DNA of 64,000 bases from Pseudomonas sp. BP8 (GTDB lineage Bacteria; Pseudomonadota; Gammaproteobacteria; Pseudomonadales; Pseudomonadaceae), in NCBI RefSeq assembly GCF_017875955.1, contig NZ_JAGINK010000001.1:5486501-5550500 (forward strand). Direction: 5' to 3'. Positions within the stretch are counted from its first letter, which is position 1, and every line of letters begins with the position of its first letter. Of the stretch, positions 18,348 through 27,257 are shown piece after piece. The position numbers and the translations under genes were made by a program. The notes beneath the pieces were generated by a model. It ran no database searches. It was not told the DNA's origin and saw only the letters and a list, made by a program, of their open reading frames with translations.

Positions 18348-18393
18348 AAGTGCGCAACTTCTTGCGCAGTACTGCGCAAGAAGTTGCGCACTT
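18348..18393. repeat. Perfect 46-bp palindrome upstream of hcp
   Basis: Two 23-bp arms meet at AGTACT without a loop. Each arm contains TGCGCAA-CTTC-TTGCGCA, which is itself a 7-bp inverted repeat. It lies about 170 bp upstream of hcp and about 350 bp upstream of the porin gene. Confidence 0.85.
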
Positions 18394-18454
18394 GCCTGAA
18401 GGCCTTTATTTACGTGGCCTGCAGCCGAAAAAAGGTCCGATTTTCGACTTAGAG

Positions 18455-18474
18455 GTGCGCAACTTCTTGCGCAC
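18455..18474. repeat. Third copy of the GTGCGCAA-TTGCGCAC element
   Basis: GTGCGCAACTTCTTGCGCAC repeats the unit found twice in the 46-bp palindrome, about 60 bp further from hcp, with 8-bp arms around CTTC. The rest of 18180-18745 holds no convincing gene. Confidence 0.75.
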
Positions 18475-18745
18475 TTGGCAAATTGACGGAGGTGCGCTTT
18501 TCGGCACTCCAGCGCTCCAGCGGCATCTCCCTCAACCCGCTCATCAGCCGGCGGATTAAGCGACAATTAACCACCCGGAACATTCCGTTCGATTATCGCC
18601 CAGTACCGCCTGCGACGAATTGCCCCGCCCCCGCCCTGCCCCGCACCATCCGCCCAGCAACACGTTCATCCCCAGACCCGTCGCCCTGTCGGCCCGCACC
18701 CGCAGCGCTTCCGGCTCGCCAATAAAAACAAGAGATCCACAACAG

Positions 18746-19999
18746 ATGAGCACTTCGAAATCCGCACGCCAGCTGCTGCCCGGCCTGTTGGCCATGTCCT
18801 GCGCCCTGCCAGCCTTCGCCGCCGAAAGCGGTTTCATGGAGGATGCCAAGGCCACGCTCAACCTGCGTAACTTCTACATCAACCGTAACTTCGTCGACCC
18901 GGCCAACGCTCAGGCCAAGGGCGAGGAATGGACGCAGAGCTTCATCCTCGATGCCCGCTCCGGCTTCACCCAGGGCACCGTCGGCTTCGGTGTCGACATC
19001 CTCGGCATGTACTCGGTCAAGCTCGATGGGGGCAGAGGCACCGCCGGCACCCACCTGCTGCCCGTGCATGACGACGGTCGCCCCGCCGATGACTTCGGCC
19101 GCTTGGGCGTGGCGTTCAAGGCCAAGCTGTCGCAAACCGAACTGAAGGTGGGCGAGTGGATGCCGGTGCTGCCGATCCTGCGCTCGGACGATGGTCGTTC
19201 GCTGCCGCAGACCTTCCGTGGTGGCCAGATCACCTCCAAGGAAATCGATGGCCTGACCCTGTACGGCGGCCAGTTCCGCGGCAACAGCCCGCGCAACGAC
19301 GCGAGCATGGAAGACATGTCGCTCAACGGCCGTTCGGCGTTCACCTCCGACCGCTTCAATTTCGCCGGCGGCGAATACACCTTCAACGACAAGCGCACGA
19401 TGATTGGCCTGTGGGATGCCCGCCTCAAGGACATCTACCGCCAGCAGTACCTGAACCTGGTACACAGCCAGCCACTCGGCGAGTGGACGCTGGGTGCCAA
19501 CCTGGGCTACTTCACCGGTAAGGAAGACGGCGCCGAACGCGCGGGCAAGCTGGACAACCGCACCGCCTCGGCGCTGCTCTCGGCGCGCTACAAGGGGCAT
19601 ACCTTCTACGTCGGCCTGCAGAAAGTCAGCGGCGATGACGCCTGGTTGCGGGTCAACGGCACCAGCGGCGGCACCCTCGCCAACGACAGCTACAACTCCA
19701 GCTTCGACAACGCCAAGGAACGCTCCTGGCAGCTGCGCCATGACTTCAACTTCACCACCGTTGGCGTCCCTGGCCTGACCTTGATGAACCGCTATATCAA
19801 GGGTGACAACGTGCACACCGCAGTAGTCGACGATGGCAAGGAGTGGGCACGCGAGACCGAACTGGCGTACGTAGTGCAGTCGGGGACGTTCAAGGACCTG
19901 ACCCTGAAGTGGCGCAACTCGACCATGCGTCGTGACTACAGCACCAACTCGTTCGATGAGAACCGAGTGATCGTCAGCTATCCGCTGAACCTGTTGTAG
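18746..19999 (+). CDS. BenF-like outer-membrane porin (OprD family)
   Basis: This 417-residue protein has a signal peptide ending ALPAFAAES. The OprD-type beta-barrel pattern includes GFMEDAKATLNLRNFYINR at the mature N-terminus, a QSFILDARSGFTQGTVGFG strand and a hydrophobic/aromatic C-terminus. OprD/BenF channels admit small aromatic acids such as benzoate. The nearby pca genes fit a role in uptake of aromatic substrates. The ATG was chosen because the signal peptide starts there; upstream codons are proline-rich and not conserved-looking. It could equally carry another carboxylate. Confidence 0.88.
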   Translation: MSTSKSARQLLPGLLAMSCALPAFAAESGFMEDAKATLNLRNFYINRNFVDPANAQAKGEEWTQSFILDARSGFTQGTVGFGVDILGMYSVKLDGGRGTAGTHLLPVHDDGRPADDFGRLGVAFKAKLSQTELKVGEWMPVLPILRSDDGRSLPQTFRGGQITSKEIDGLTLYGGQFRGNSPRNDASMEDMSLNGRSAFTSDRFNFAGGEYTFNDKRTMIGLWDARLKDIYRQQYLNLVHSQPLGEWTLGANLGYFTGKEDGAERAGKLDNRTASALLSARYKGHTFYVGLQKVSGDDAWLRVNGTSGGTLANDSYNSSFDNAKERSWQLRHDFNFTTVGVPGLTLMNRYIKGDNVHTAVVDDGKEWARETELAYVVQSGTFKDLTLKWRNSTMRRDYSTNSFDENRVIVSYPLNLL

Positions 20000-20005
20000 T
20001 CAGTA

Positions 20006-20093
20006 GCGGCCTCTTCGCGGGACAAGCCCGCTCCTACAGGTTCAAGAACACCCCCGCGCCTGTAGGAGCGGGCTTGCCCCGCGAAGAGGCCGC
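20006..20093. repeat. Inverted pair of P. putida REP elements
   Basis: Two 35-bp copies face each other at 20006-20040 and 20059-20093, each with the core GGGCTTG(C/T)CCCGCGAAGAGG. They lie just after the porin stop and can form a large hairpin. Confidence 0.9.
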
Positions 20094-20208
20094 CACCTGA
20101 ACACCCTCTATGCATATGAAATAACCATCTAACAAACACACGAAACCATCATTGACGGAATATGTAACAAAAGCTAAAAACGCTACTCCCCCCGCCGCAG
20201 AGCTCGAC

Positions 20209-21159
20209 ATGGACCTTCGCCAACTGCGCTACTTCATCGCCCTGACCGAGTACCGCAGCTTTGTCCGTGCCGCCGAGGCCATGGGCATTACCCAACCGGC
20301 ATTCAGCCGCGCCATCCAAGGCCTGGAACAGACCTTTGGCTGCTCGCTGGTCGACCGCGCCAGCAAAGCCCTGCACCCGACTCCCGAAGGCCTGGTGGTC
20401 CTGCAACACGCCCGCCGCCTGGTTCAGGGCGCGGCACAACTGAGCACGGATGTTCTGCAGATGACCAAGCTCGACGCCGGCGAACTGCATTTCGGTAGCG
20501 GCCCAGCGCTGGCCGTACGGCTGGTCCCGGATGCGCTGCAGCACTTGCTCGCCACCCACCCGGGGATTCGCACTGCGCTACTGGTGGATAACGCTGAACG
20601 CCTCGGCCAAGCCTTGCGCCGCGAGCAGATCGAGTTTTTCGTCGACGACATACGCCCGTTCGAGGCCGACCCGAATTTCCATACCGAGCCACTCAGCCCG
20701 CGCCCAGGGCTATTCTTCTGCCGTCCTGGTCACCCGCTGTTGGGCAAAGACAGCCTGTCGACCAACGACCTCTTCGCCTACCCATTGGCCAGTGCCCTGC
20801 TCGCCCCCGGTGTGCGCAAGCGACTGGCCAACCTCAGTGGGCGCAGCGACTTCACCCCGCACCTGCAGACAGAACACCTGGCCGTGCTGCGCAGCGTGGT
20901 CCTGGCCAGCGATGCAATTGGGACTGCGAGCGAAGAGTCGGTTGCCGAGGACCTCGCCGCCGGCCGGCTGATTCGCCTGCACTGGCGTAACCTGCCACCC
21001 GGGCTGGAGGTGCTCAGCGTGCGCTGCGGGGTCGTCAGCCGCAGCGGCAATCGGTTATCTCCGGCAGCTCGGGCGATGATCGAGACGCTGGTAAGCCTCG
21101 ACGGGCAGCGCGCTATCAATGAGCGTCCCTCGCCAAGGCAGGGTCATTCGCCACGCTGA
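20209..21159 (+). CDS. LysR-type transcriptional regulator
   Basis: This 316-residue LysR protein begins MDLRQLRYFIALTEYRSFVR. The helix-turn-helix spans about residues 18-37 (AAEAMGITQPAFSRAIQGLE), followed by a linker helix and a periplasmic-binding-like effector domain. The ATG at 20209 was chosen from the family N-terminus, though its ribosome site is weak and an upstream extension is open. It lies downstream of the BenF-like porin in the same direction, separated by a REP pair. It may control the porin or the DUF962 gene; the target is unknown. Confidence 0.85.
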   Translation: MDLRQLRYFIALTEYRSFVRAAEAMGITQPAFSRAIQGLEQTFGCSLVDRASKALHPTPEGLVVLQHARRLVQGAAQLSTDVLQMTKLDAGELHFGSGPALAVRLVPDALQHLLATHPGIRTALLVDNAERLGQALRREQIEFFVDDIRPFEADPNFHTEPLSPRPGLFFCRPGHPLLGKDSLSTNDLFAYPLASALLAPGVRKRLANLSGRSDFTPHLQTEHLAVLRSVVLASDAIGTASEESVAEDLAAGRLIRLHWRNLPPGLEVLSVRCGVVSRSGNRLSPAARAMIETLVSLDGQRAINERPSPRQGHSPR

Positions 21160-21260
21160 TGGCGCTGCATCAGTTGCGAGTGGTTCCGGCCACCTGGCCC
21201 ACGGGCTATGCTCAAACGCAGTGACTCACTGCCAGCAGGCGCAGCCAAGGAGGAACAACA

Positions 21261-21785
21261 ATGAAAAGCCTCGTCGAACACCTGAGCCAGTACGCCGGCT
21301 ACCACCGTGACCCGCGCAACATCGCCACCCACTTCGTTGGCATTCCCTTGATAGTGCTCGCCGTGACCATCCTGCTGTCGCGGCCCGGCTGGGATGTCGC
21401 GGGCATCTGGCTGTCGCCGGCCCTGCTCGCGGCGGCGGCGGCGGTGTGGTTCTACCTGCGCCTGGACCTGCGTTTCGGCCTGGTGATGGGGTTGCTGCTG
21501 GGGCTAAGCCTGTGGCTTGGCCAGGTATTGGCCGTGCAGGCTACCGGGCTCTGGCTGAGCGCCGGCTTGGCGGCTTTTGTACTGGGCTGGATCATCCAGT
21601 TTGTCGGGCATTACTACGAGGGACGCAAACCGGCGTTTGTCGACGACCTGAGCGGGTTGATCATCGGGCCGCTGTTTGTAGTGGCAGAGGCGGCGTTCAT
21701 GCTGGGGCTGTGCCCGGCGCTGAAGAAGGCGGTGGAGGCCAACGCCGGGCCGGTGGCGATCAGGCAGAAAAAAGCGGCGGTGTGA
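21261..21785 (+). CDS. DUF962/Mpo1-like membrane protein
   Basis: This 174-residue protein has the family motifs YHRDPRNIATHFVGIP (His15, His24) and GWIIQFVGHYYEGRKPA (His117, Glu120) and four hydrophobic segments. Yeast Mpo1 of this family is an iron-dependent 2-hydroxy fatty acid dioxygenase, and those histidines are the candidate metal ligands. A lipid-oxidation role is inferred from the family only. The ATG has a strong AAGGAGG site. It is followed by a hairpin-forming REP-like pair. Confidence 0.8.
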   Translation: MKSLVEHLSQYAGYHRDPRNIATHFVGIPLIVLAVTILLSRPGWDVAGIWLSPALLAAAAAVWFYLRLDLRFGLVMGLLLGLSLWLGQVLAVQATGLWLSAGLAAFVLGWIIQFVGHYYEGRKPAFVDDLSGLIIGPLFVVAEAAFMLGLCPALKKAVEANAGPVAIRQKKAAV

Positions 21786-21796
21786 TGAGCAGTTAG

Positions 21797-21927
21797 GGCT
21801 GCTTTGCAGCCCTTTCCGAGCGGTCCGGCAAGGCCGCTCCCACACTGTCCCGCTTGCCCTGTAAGAGGGGCATACACCATCGGCGTGGGAGCGGCCTTGT
21901 GTCGCGAAAGGGCCGCAAAGCGGCCCC
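21797..21927. repeat. REP-like inverted pair (second sequence type)
   Basis: AAGGCCGCTCCCAC at about 21830-21843 and GTGGGAGCGGCCTT at about 21885-21898 face each other. They are flanked by GCAGCCCTTTCC and GGAAAGGG-like segments. The sequence differs from the CCCGCGAAGAGG type found elsewhere in the window. Confidence 0.7.
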
Positions 21928-21986
21928 AAAACAGGCGAGCACGTCTTAACTGACTGGCATTAGGGCAAACAGCTCAGCACAGATCT

Positions 21987-22379
21987 TTACTGACGCGACT
22001 CCACACCCAGCTCATCCCACACCGACTCAGCCATGTGGAAGGTGGCATTGGCCGCCGGGATCCCGCAGTAGATCGCGCTCTGCATCAGCACTTCCTTGAT
22101 CTCTTCGCGCGTTACGCCATTGCTGGCGGCAGCGCGCAGGTGCAGCTTGAGCTCCTCACTGCGGTTCATGCCGATCAGCATGGCAATGGTGATCAGGCTA
22201 CGGGTGTGCCGTGGCAGGCCGGGACGGGTCCAGATATCACCCCAGGCGTGGCGGGTGATCATTTCCTGAAACTCACCATTGAAGTCGGTCAGCTTTTCCA
22301 GGCTGCGGTCGACATGGGCGTCACCGAGCACTGCGCGGCGCACCTGCATGCCGGCGTCATAACGTTGTTTTTCGTCCAT
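21987..22379 (-). CDS. pcaC: 4-carboxymuconolactone decarboxylase
   Basis: This 130-residue AhpD-like enzyme (MDEKQRYDAGMQVRRAVLGD) converts 4-carboxymuconolactone to beta-ketoadipate enol-lactone in the protocatechuate branch. The conserved segment TRPGLPRHTRSLITIAML and the IKEVLMQSAIYCGIPAAN region are present. It is the last gene of pcaFTBDC, 10 bp after pcaD, with GAGGA before its ATG. The length equals that of other P. putida PcaC proteins. Confidence 0.93.
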   Translation of the reverse strand: MDEKQRYDAGMQVRRAVLGDAHVDRSLEKLTDFNGEFQEMITRHAWGDIWTRPGLPRHTRSLITIAMLIGMNRSEELKLHLRAAASNGVTREEIKEVLMQSAIYCGIPAANATFHMAESVWDELGVESRQ

Positions 22380-22389
22380 GGTGTTGTCC

Positions 22390-23181
22390 TCAGCGAGCCA
22401 GCAGAAAATCGAGGACCCGCGCCGTGAAGGCTTCACCGATCTCGACATTGGAAAGATGCGCCGCGTGGAACTCGACGTACTGCGCATCGGCGATGGCGTC
22501 TTGCATGAAACGCCCGTGTTCAGGAGTGGTGACCACGTCGGCGGTACCGGCGACGATCAGGCTGCGCACCTGCACCGCGCCCAGCTGCTCACGGTAGTCG
22601 GCGTCACGCACAGCAGCGCAGTTGGCCGCGTAACCTTGCGGCGAGGTCTGCGCGAGCATCTCGGTGATGCGCTGGGCCTGGGCCGGTTGAGCTTCGGCGA
22701 AGGCCGGGGTGAACCAGCGCGCAATCGACGCATCGCGCAGGTCGATCATCGCCTGCTGACCACGCTCGAGCACCGTGGCGATGCGCGGGTTCCACACCTC
22801 GTCACTGCCGATTTTTGCGGCGGTGTTGCACAGGGTCAGGCTGAGCAGGCGATGGCCGGCATTGATGCCCAACCACTGGCCGATCAGGCCCCCCATCGAC
22901 AGGCCGACGAAGTGCGCCTTGGCGATGTCCAGGCCATCGAGCAGGGCCAGCACGTCATTGCCCAATTGCTCGATGCTGTACGGCCCCTCAGTGACCAGCG
23001 AGCCGCCATGCCCACGGGTGTCGTAGCGCAATACGCGAAAATGCTCGGACCAGGCCGGGACTTGCGTGTCCCACATGCCCAGGTCGGTACCCAGCGAGTT
23101 GGACAGCACCAGCACCGGTGCGTCTGCAGGGCCGTCGAGTTGGTAGTTCAGTACGCCATCGGCCAGTTGCAAATGTGCCAC
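22390..23181 (-). CDS. pcaD: 3-oxoadipate enol-lactonase
   Basis: This 263-residue alpha/beta hydrolase cleaves beta-ketoadipate enol-lactone to beta-ketoadipate. The nucleophile elbow GLSMGG places the catalytic Ser at residue 95. SNSLGTDLGMWD supplies the oxyanion region, and the acid and His lie near residues 214 and 241. It starts at a GTG with AAGGAG 6 bases upstream, 11 bp after pcaB. Confidence 0.93.
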   Translation of the reverse strand: MAHLQLADGVLNYQLDGPADAPVLVLSNSLGTDLGMWDTQVPAWSEHFRVLRYDTRGHGGSLVTEGPYSIEQLGNDVLALLDGLDIAKAHFVGLSMGGLIGQWLGINAGHRLLSLTLCNTAAKIGSDEVWNPRIATVLERGQQAMIDLRDASIARWFTPAFAEAQPAQAQRITEMLAQTSPQGYAANCAAVRDADYREQLGAVQVRSLIVAGTADVVTTPEHGRFMQDAIADAQYVEFHAAHLSNVEIGEAFTARVLDFLLAR

Positions 23182-23192
23182 AGCGGTCTCCT

Positions 23193-24557
23193 TCAGGCAG
23201 TCAAACGTTGATGTTCAGCCACGGCGCGCGCCACCCAGACGCGGGCCTGACCAAGGTAATGAGCGGGGTCGAGCAAACGGTCGAGCTCATCAGCGGACAG
23301 CTCGGCGCTGACCTGCGGCTCGTCGCCGAGTACAGCGCGCAAGTGGCGCTGTTCGGCGACGGCGCGCTGGCAGCACTGTTCAAGCAGGTGGTGGGCGCGG
23401 TCGCGGCCCAGGCGCTGCGCCAGAACGATACTGACCGCCTCGGCCAATACCAGGCCCTGGGTCAGGTCGAGGTTGCGGCGCATGCGCTCGGCATCTACCT
23501 CCATGCCCTCGGCGATCACCTGGGCCTGGCGCAGCGCGCCGGACACCAGGCAGCAGATTTCCGGCAAGGTTTCCCATTCTGCATGCCACAGGCCGAGGCT
23601 GCGCTCGTGCTCCTGGGGCATGGCCGAGAACAGCGTGCTGACCAGGCCGGGCACCCGCGTGGCCGCGCCGATCAAGACCGCCGCGCCAACCGGATTACGC
23701 TTGTGCGGCATGGTCGAAGAGCCGCCCTTGCCCGGCGCCGAAGGTTCGAACACCTCACCTGCCTCGGTCTGCATCAGCAAGCTGACGTCGCGGCCGAACT
23801 TGCCCAGGCTGCCGGCCACCAGACCGAGCACTGCGGCGAACTCCACCAGGCGATCTCGATGAGTGTGCCACGGCTGTTCCGGCAGGCTCAGCTTGAGTTG
23901 TTCGGCCAACGCCTCGGCTACCGGCAGCGCCTTGCTGCCCAGCGCGGCGAGGCTGCCGGAAGCGCCGCCAAACTGCAGGCAGAGCAAGCGCGGGCGCAGC
24001 TCCTGCAGGCGCTGGCGATGGCGCGTGAGCGCACCGAGCACCCCGGCCAGCTTCATCCCCAGGGTCACCGGCGTGGCGTGTTGCAGCCAGGTGCGGCCAA
24101 CCATGGGCGTATCGGCATGCTGCAAGGCCTGCTGGGCCAGGGTATCGGCGAGCTTGGCGAGGTCAGCTTCGACCAGCTCGAGAGCGTCGCGCAGCTGCAG
24201 GACCAGGCCGGTGTCCATGGCATCCTGACTAGTGGCACCGAGGTGCACATAACGCTCGGCTTCCGGCACACCGCTGGCGACTACCTTGCCCAACGCCTTG
24301 ACCAGTGGAATCGCCGAATTACCCGCTGTGGCGATCGCATCGGCCAACGCCCGGGCATCGTAACGCTCAGCCTTGCAGGCGGCCTCGATAGCCGGTACCG
24401 CGCTGTGCGGCACCAGCCCGGCGCTGGCCTCGGCACGCGCCAGGGCGGCCTCGAAGTCGAGCATGCCCTGCAGGCGGCCACGGTCGGAGAAGACCTCGCG
24501 CATGGCCGGGGCAGTGAAGTAGGCGTCGAACAGCTGGTTGTCCGCTCGGTGGGTCAT
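23193..24557 (-). CDS. pcaB: 3-carboxy-cis,cis-muconate cycloisomerase
   Basis: This 454-residue member of the fumarase/argininosuccinase superfamily carries the signature GSSTMPHKRNPVGA near residue 275. It lactonises beta-carboxymuconate to 4-carboxymuconolactone as a homotetramer. The ATG at 24557 follows AAGG by 8 bases; a TTG two codons upstream is the alternative. It lies 9 bp downstream of pcaT, so the genes are probably cotranscribed. Confidence 0.93.
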   Translation of the reverse strand: MTHRADNQLFDAYFTAPAMREVFSDRGRLQGMLDFEAALARAEASAGLVPHSAVPAIEAACKAERYDARALADAIATAGNSAIPLVKALGKVVASGVPEAERYVHLGATSQDAMDTGLVLQLRDALELVEADLAKLADTLAQQALQHADTPMVGRTWLQHATPVTLGMKLAGVLGALTRHRQRLQELRPRLLCLQFGGASGSLAALGSKALPVAEALAEQLKLSLPEQPWHTHRDRLVEFAAVLGLVAGSLGKFGRDVSLLMQTEAGEVFEPSAPGKGGSSTMPHKRNPVGAAVLIGAATRVPGLVSTLFSAMPQEHERSLGLWHAEWETLPEICCLVSGALRQAQVIAEGMEVDAERMRRNLDLTQGLVLAEAVSIVLAQRLGRDRAHHLLEQCCQRAVAEQRHLRAVLGDEPQVSAELSADELDRLLDPAHYLGQARVWVARAVAEHQRLTA

Positions 24558-24566
24558 CGTCAATCC

Positions 24567-25856
24567 TTAGTGATCATGGTGCAGGTACGCCGCCTGTTTC
24601 GGCAGGCGCAGACTGAACAGGAAGGCCACCGCCATCATCGCGGTCACGTACCAGTAGAAGGTGTTCTCCATCCCCAGGGTTTTCAAGCCCAGCGCCACGT
24701 ATTCGGCCGAACCGCCAAACAGTGCGTTGGCCACCGCATAGGCCAGGCCAACACCGAGCGCACGCACTTGCGGCGGGAACATCTCGGCCTTCACCAGGCC
24801 GCTGATGGAGGTGTAGAGGCTGACGATACACAGCGCCAGGGTAATCAGCACGAAGGCCATGAACGGGCTGGTGACGGTTTTCAGCGCCATCAGCAGGGGC
24901 ACGGTGAACAGGGTACCCAAGGCGCCGAACAGGAGCATCGAGGTACGTCGGCCGATCCGGTCGGAGAGCATGCCGAACAGCGGCTGCAGAATCATGAACA
25001 CGAACAGCGCGCCGGTCATGACAAAGCTGGCGCTCTTGGCGTTCATGCCGGCCGTGTTGACCAGGTATTTCTGCATGTAGGTGGTGAAGGTGTAGAAGAT
25101 CAGCGAGCCGCCAGCGGTGTAGCCGAGCACGGTGATAAACGCTGCAGCGTGATTACGGAACAGGCCGCTGATACTGCCGGCGTCCTTGTCCTGACGGGTT
25201 TCGGCGCTGCTGGTCTCTTCCAGCGAGCGGCGCAGCATCAGCGAGATCACCGCAGCGATCGCACCGACCACAAACGGAATGCGCCAGCCCCAGGCACGCA
25301 GCTCCTCGTCGCTGAGCAGTTGCTGCAGGATCACTACCACCAGCACTGCCAGCAGCTGGCCACCAATCAGGGTGACGTACTGGAACGAGGCGAAGAACCC
25401 GCGCTGACCGCGCAGGGCGACCTCGCTCATATAGGTGGCGGTGGTGCCGTACTCACCGCCCACCGACAGGCCCTGCAGCAGCCGCGCCGCCAGCAGCAGC
25501 GCCGGGGCCCAGGCGCCGATGCTGGCGTAGGTCGGCAGGCAGGCGATGATCAGCGAGCCGAAGCACATCATCAGCACCGAGGTCATCAGCGAATTCTTGC
25601 GCCCATGACGGTCAGCCAGGCGGCCGAAGATCCAGCCACCGATGGGGCGCATGAGGAAGCCCGCCGCGAACACCCCGGCAGTGTTGAGCAGCTGCACGGT
25701 AGGGTTGTCGGAAGGGAAGAAAGCAGGGGCGAAATAGATGGCGCAGAAGGCGTAGACGTAGAAGTCGAACCATTCCACCAGATTGCCTGAAGAGGCACCG
25801 ACGATGGCGAAGATGCGTTTGCTGCGTTCTTCGCCGGTGTAATAGCTTGAGGTCAT
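24567..25856 (-). CDS. pcaT: Dicarboxylate/beta-ketoadipate transporter, MHS family
   Basis: This 429-residue twelve-helix major facilitator protein begins MTSSYYTGEERSKRIFAIVG and has the MHS-type motif ASSGNLVEWFDFYVYAF and the loop 2-3 motif GRLADRHGRKNSL. P. putida PcaT takes up beta-ketoadipate and related dicarboxylates by proton symport. The ATG with AGGAG about 10 bases upstream gives the known length. A GTG eight codons earlier is less likely. A REP pair separates it from pcaF. Confidence 0.9.
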   Translation of the reverse strand: MTSSYYTGEERSKRIFAIVGASSGNLVEWFDFYVYAFCAIYFAPAFFPSDNPTVQLLNTAGVFAAGFLMRPIGGWIFGRLADRHGRKNSLMTSVLMMCFGSLIIACLPTYASIGAWAPALLLAARLLQGLSVGGEYGTTATYMSEVALRGQRGFFASFQYVTLIGGQLLAVLVVVILQQLLSDEELRAWGWRIPFVVGAIAAVISLMLRRSLEETSSAETRQDKDAGSISGLFRNHAAAFITVLGYTAGGSLIFYTFTTYMQKYLVNTAGMNAKSASFVMTGALFVFMILQPLFGMLSDRIGRRTSMLLFGALGTLFTVPLLMALKTVTSPFMAFVLITLALCIVSLYTSISGLVKAEMFPPQVRALGVGLAYAVANALFGGSAEYVALGLKTLGMENTFYWYVTAMMAVAFLFSLRLPKQAAYLHHDH

Positions 25857-25956
25857 GAGAGGGTTACTCCTGAGGGTCACTGATTAGTCTAGACATACCC
25901 AGTAACACTCTCGTTCCGCTATACGGCCATGGTCGGCTATCGCGGTGTTGATGCGG

Positions 25957-26034
25957 ACTTCTTCGCGGGGCAAGCCCGCGCCTACAGGGTTTGCGTGGAC
26001 CTTGTAGGCGTGGGCATGCCTCGCGAAGAAGCCA
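25957..26034. repeat. REP inverted pair between pcaF and pcaT
   Basis: The left copy (TTCGCGGGGCAAGCCCGCG...) faces a diverged right copy (TGTAGGCGTGGGCATGCCTC...) across about 12 bp. The hairpin could attenuate transcription from pcaF into pcaT or stabilise the pcaF message. Confidence 0.8.
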
Positions 26035-26054
26035 GACCTGCTCAAAACGATGGA

Positions 26055-27257
26055 TCAGACCCGCTCGATGGCCAGTGCCAGCCCTTGGCCAACACCTACG
26101 CACATGGTCGCCAGGCCTTTACGGCCACCGCTTTTTTCCAATTGGTGAAGCGCAGTCAGTACCAGCCGTGCACCACTCATGCCCAGCGGATGACCGAGGG
26201 CGATTGCGCCGCCGTTCGGGTTGACTTGCGGCGCATCGTCGGCCACGCCCAGCTCGCGCAGCACCGCCAGGCCTTGGCTGGCGAAGGCTTCGTTGAGCTC
26301 GATGACGTCGAAGTCGGCAACCGCTACACCAAGGCGTTCGGTCAGCTTGCGCACCGCAGGCACCGGGCCGATGCCCATCACCCGTGGCGCAACGCCGCCA
26401 CTGGCCATGCCCAATACCCGCGCACGCGGGGTCAGGCCGTGCTTCTTGACGGCTTCAGCCGAGGCCAGGATCAGCGCGGCAGCACCGTCGTTAACGCCCG
26501 AGGCGTTGCCAGCAGTGACGGTCTTGTCCGGGCCGTTGACCGGCTTGAGACGGGTCAGGGCTTCGAGGGTGGTGTCCGGGCGCAGATGCTCGTCCTGCTC
26601 GACCACGGTCTCACCCTTCTTGTGGGCGATGCGCACTGGCACGATCTCTTCAGCGAAGAAACCAGCAGCCTGGGCTGCGGCGGCTTTTTGCTGGCTGCGC
26701 AGGGCAAAGGCGTCCTGGTCGGCACGCGAAACCTGATAGTCGTCGGCAACGTTGTCGGCGGTTTCGGGCATCGAATCGACGCCGTACTGGCTTTTCATCA
26801 GCGGGTTGATGAAGCGCCAGCCGATGGTGGTGTCCTCGAGTTTCATGTTGCGCGAATAGCCGCTCTCCGCCTTGCCCATGACAAACGGTGCACGCGACAT
26901 CGACTCGACGCCGCCGGCAATCGCCAGCTCCATTTCGCCGCTGGCGATCGCCCGGAAGGCCGTGCCGATGGCGTCCATACCAGAAGCGCACAGGCGGTTG
27001 AGGGTCACGCCTGGGATGCTCTCAGGCAAGCCGGCCAGCAGCAGGGCCATGCGCGCGACGTTACGGTTGTCTTCGCCGGCCTGGTTGGCGCAGCCGAAGA
27101 ACACTTCATCGACCTGATCCCACTGCACCGACGGGTTACGCTCGATCAGCGCCTTGAGCGGCACCGCCGCCAGGTCGTCGGCGCGCACGCTGGCCAGAGC
27201 GCCGCCGAAGCGACCGATTGGGGTGCGAATGGCATCGCAGATAAATACGTCACGCAT
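26055..27257 (-). CDS. pcaF: Beta-ketoadipyl-CoA thiolase
   Basis: This 400-residue thiolase cleaves beta-ketoadipyl-CoA into succinyl-CoA and acetyl-CoA. Cys90 in NRLCASGMD is the acyl-accepting residue; NPNGGAIALGHPLGMSGAR holds the catalytic His and CVGVGQG the second Cys. The length is standard. The ATG overlaps by one base (TGATG) a short upstream frame that looks like a truncated CoA-transferase subunit. A PcaR box lies about 165 bp upstream. Confidence 0.95.
   Translation of the reverse strand: MRDVFICDAIRTPIGRFGGALASVRADDLAAVPLKALIERNPSVQWDQVDEVFFGCANQAGEDNRNVARMALLLAGLPESIPGVTLNRLCASGMDAIGTAFRAIASGEMELAIAGGVESMSRAPFVMGKAESGYSRNMKLEDTTIGWRFINPLMKSQYGVDSMPETADNVADDYQVSRADQDAFALRSQQKAAAAQAAGFFAEEIVPVRIAHKKGETVVEQDEHLRPDTTLEALTRLKPVNGPDKTVTAGNASGVNDGAAALILASAEAVKKHGLTPRARVLGMASGGVAPRVMGIGPVPAVRKLTERLGVAVADFDVIELNEAFASQGLAVLRELGVADDAPQVNPNGGAIALGHPLGMSGARLVLTALHQLEKSGGRKGLATMCVGVGQGLALAIERV

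Noticed and set aside
18230..18600. Possible CRISPR-like repeats upstream of hcp
   Set aside because: Only three copies, two of them in palindromic contact, with irregular spacing and no cas genes; not a CRISPR array.
23118..25790. Very long (890-codon) plus-strand open frame opposite pcaB, pcaD and pcaT
   Set aside because: It lies antisense to three well-recognised genes, has a His/Gln/Arg-rich composition typical of GC-rich shadows, and matches no family.
26871..27117. Alternative small plus-strand frames across pcaF
   Set aside because: Antisense to thiolase active-site codons, without any coding support.
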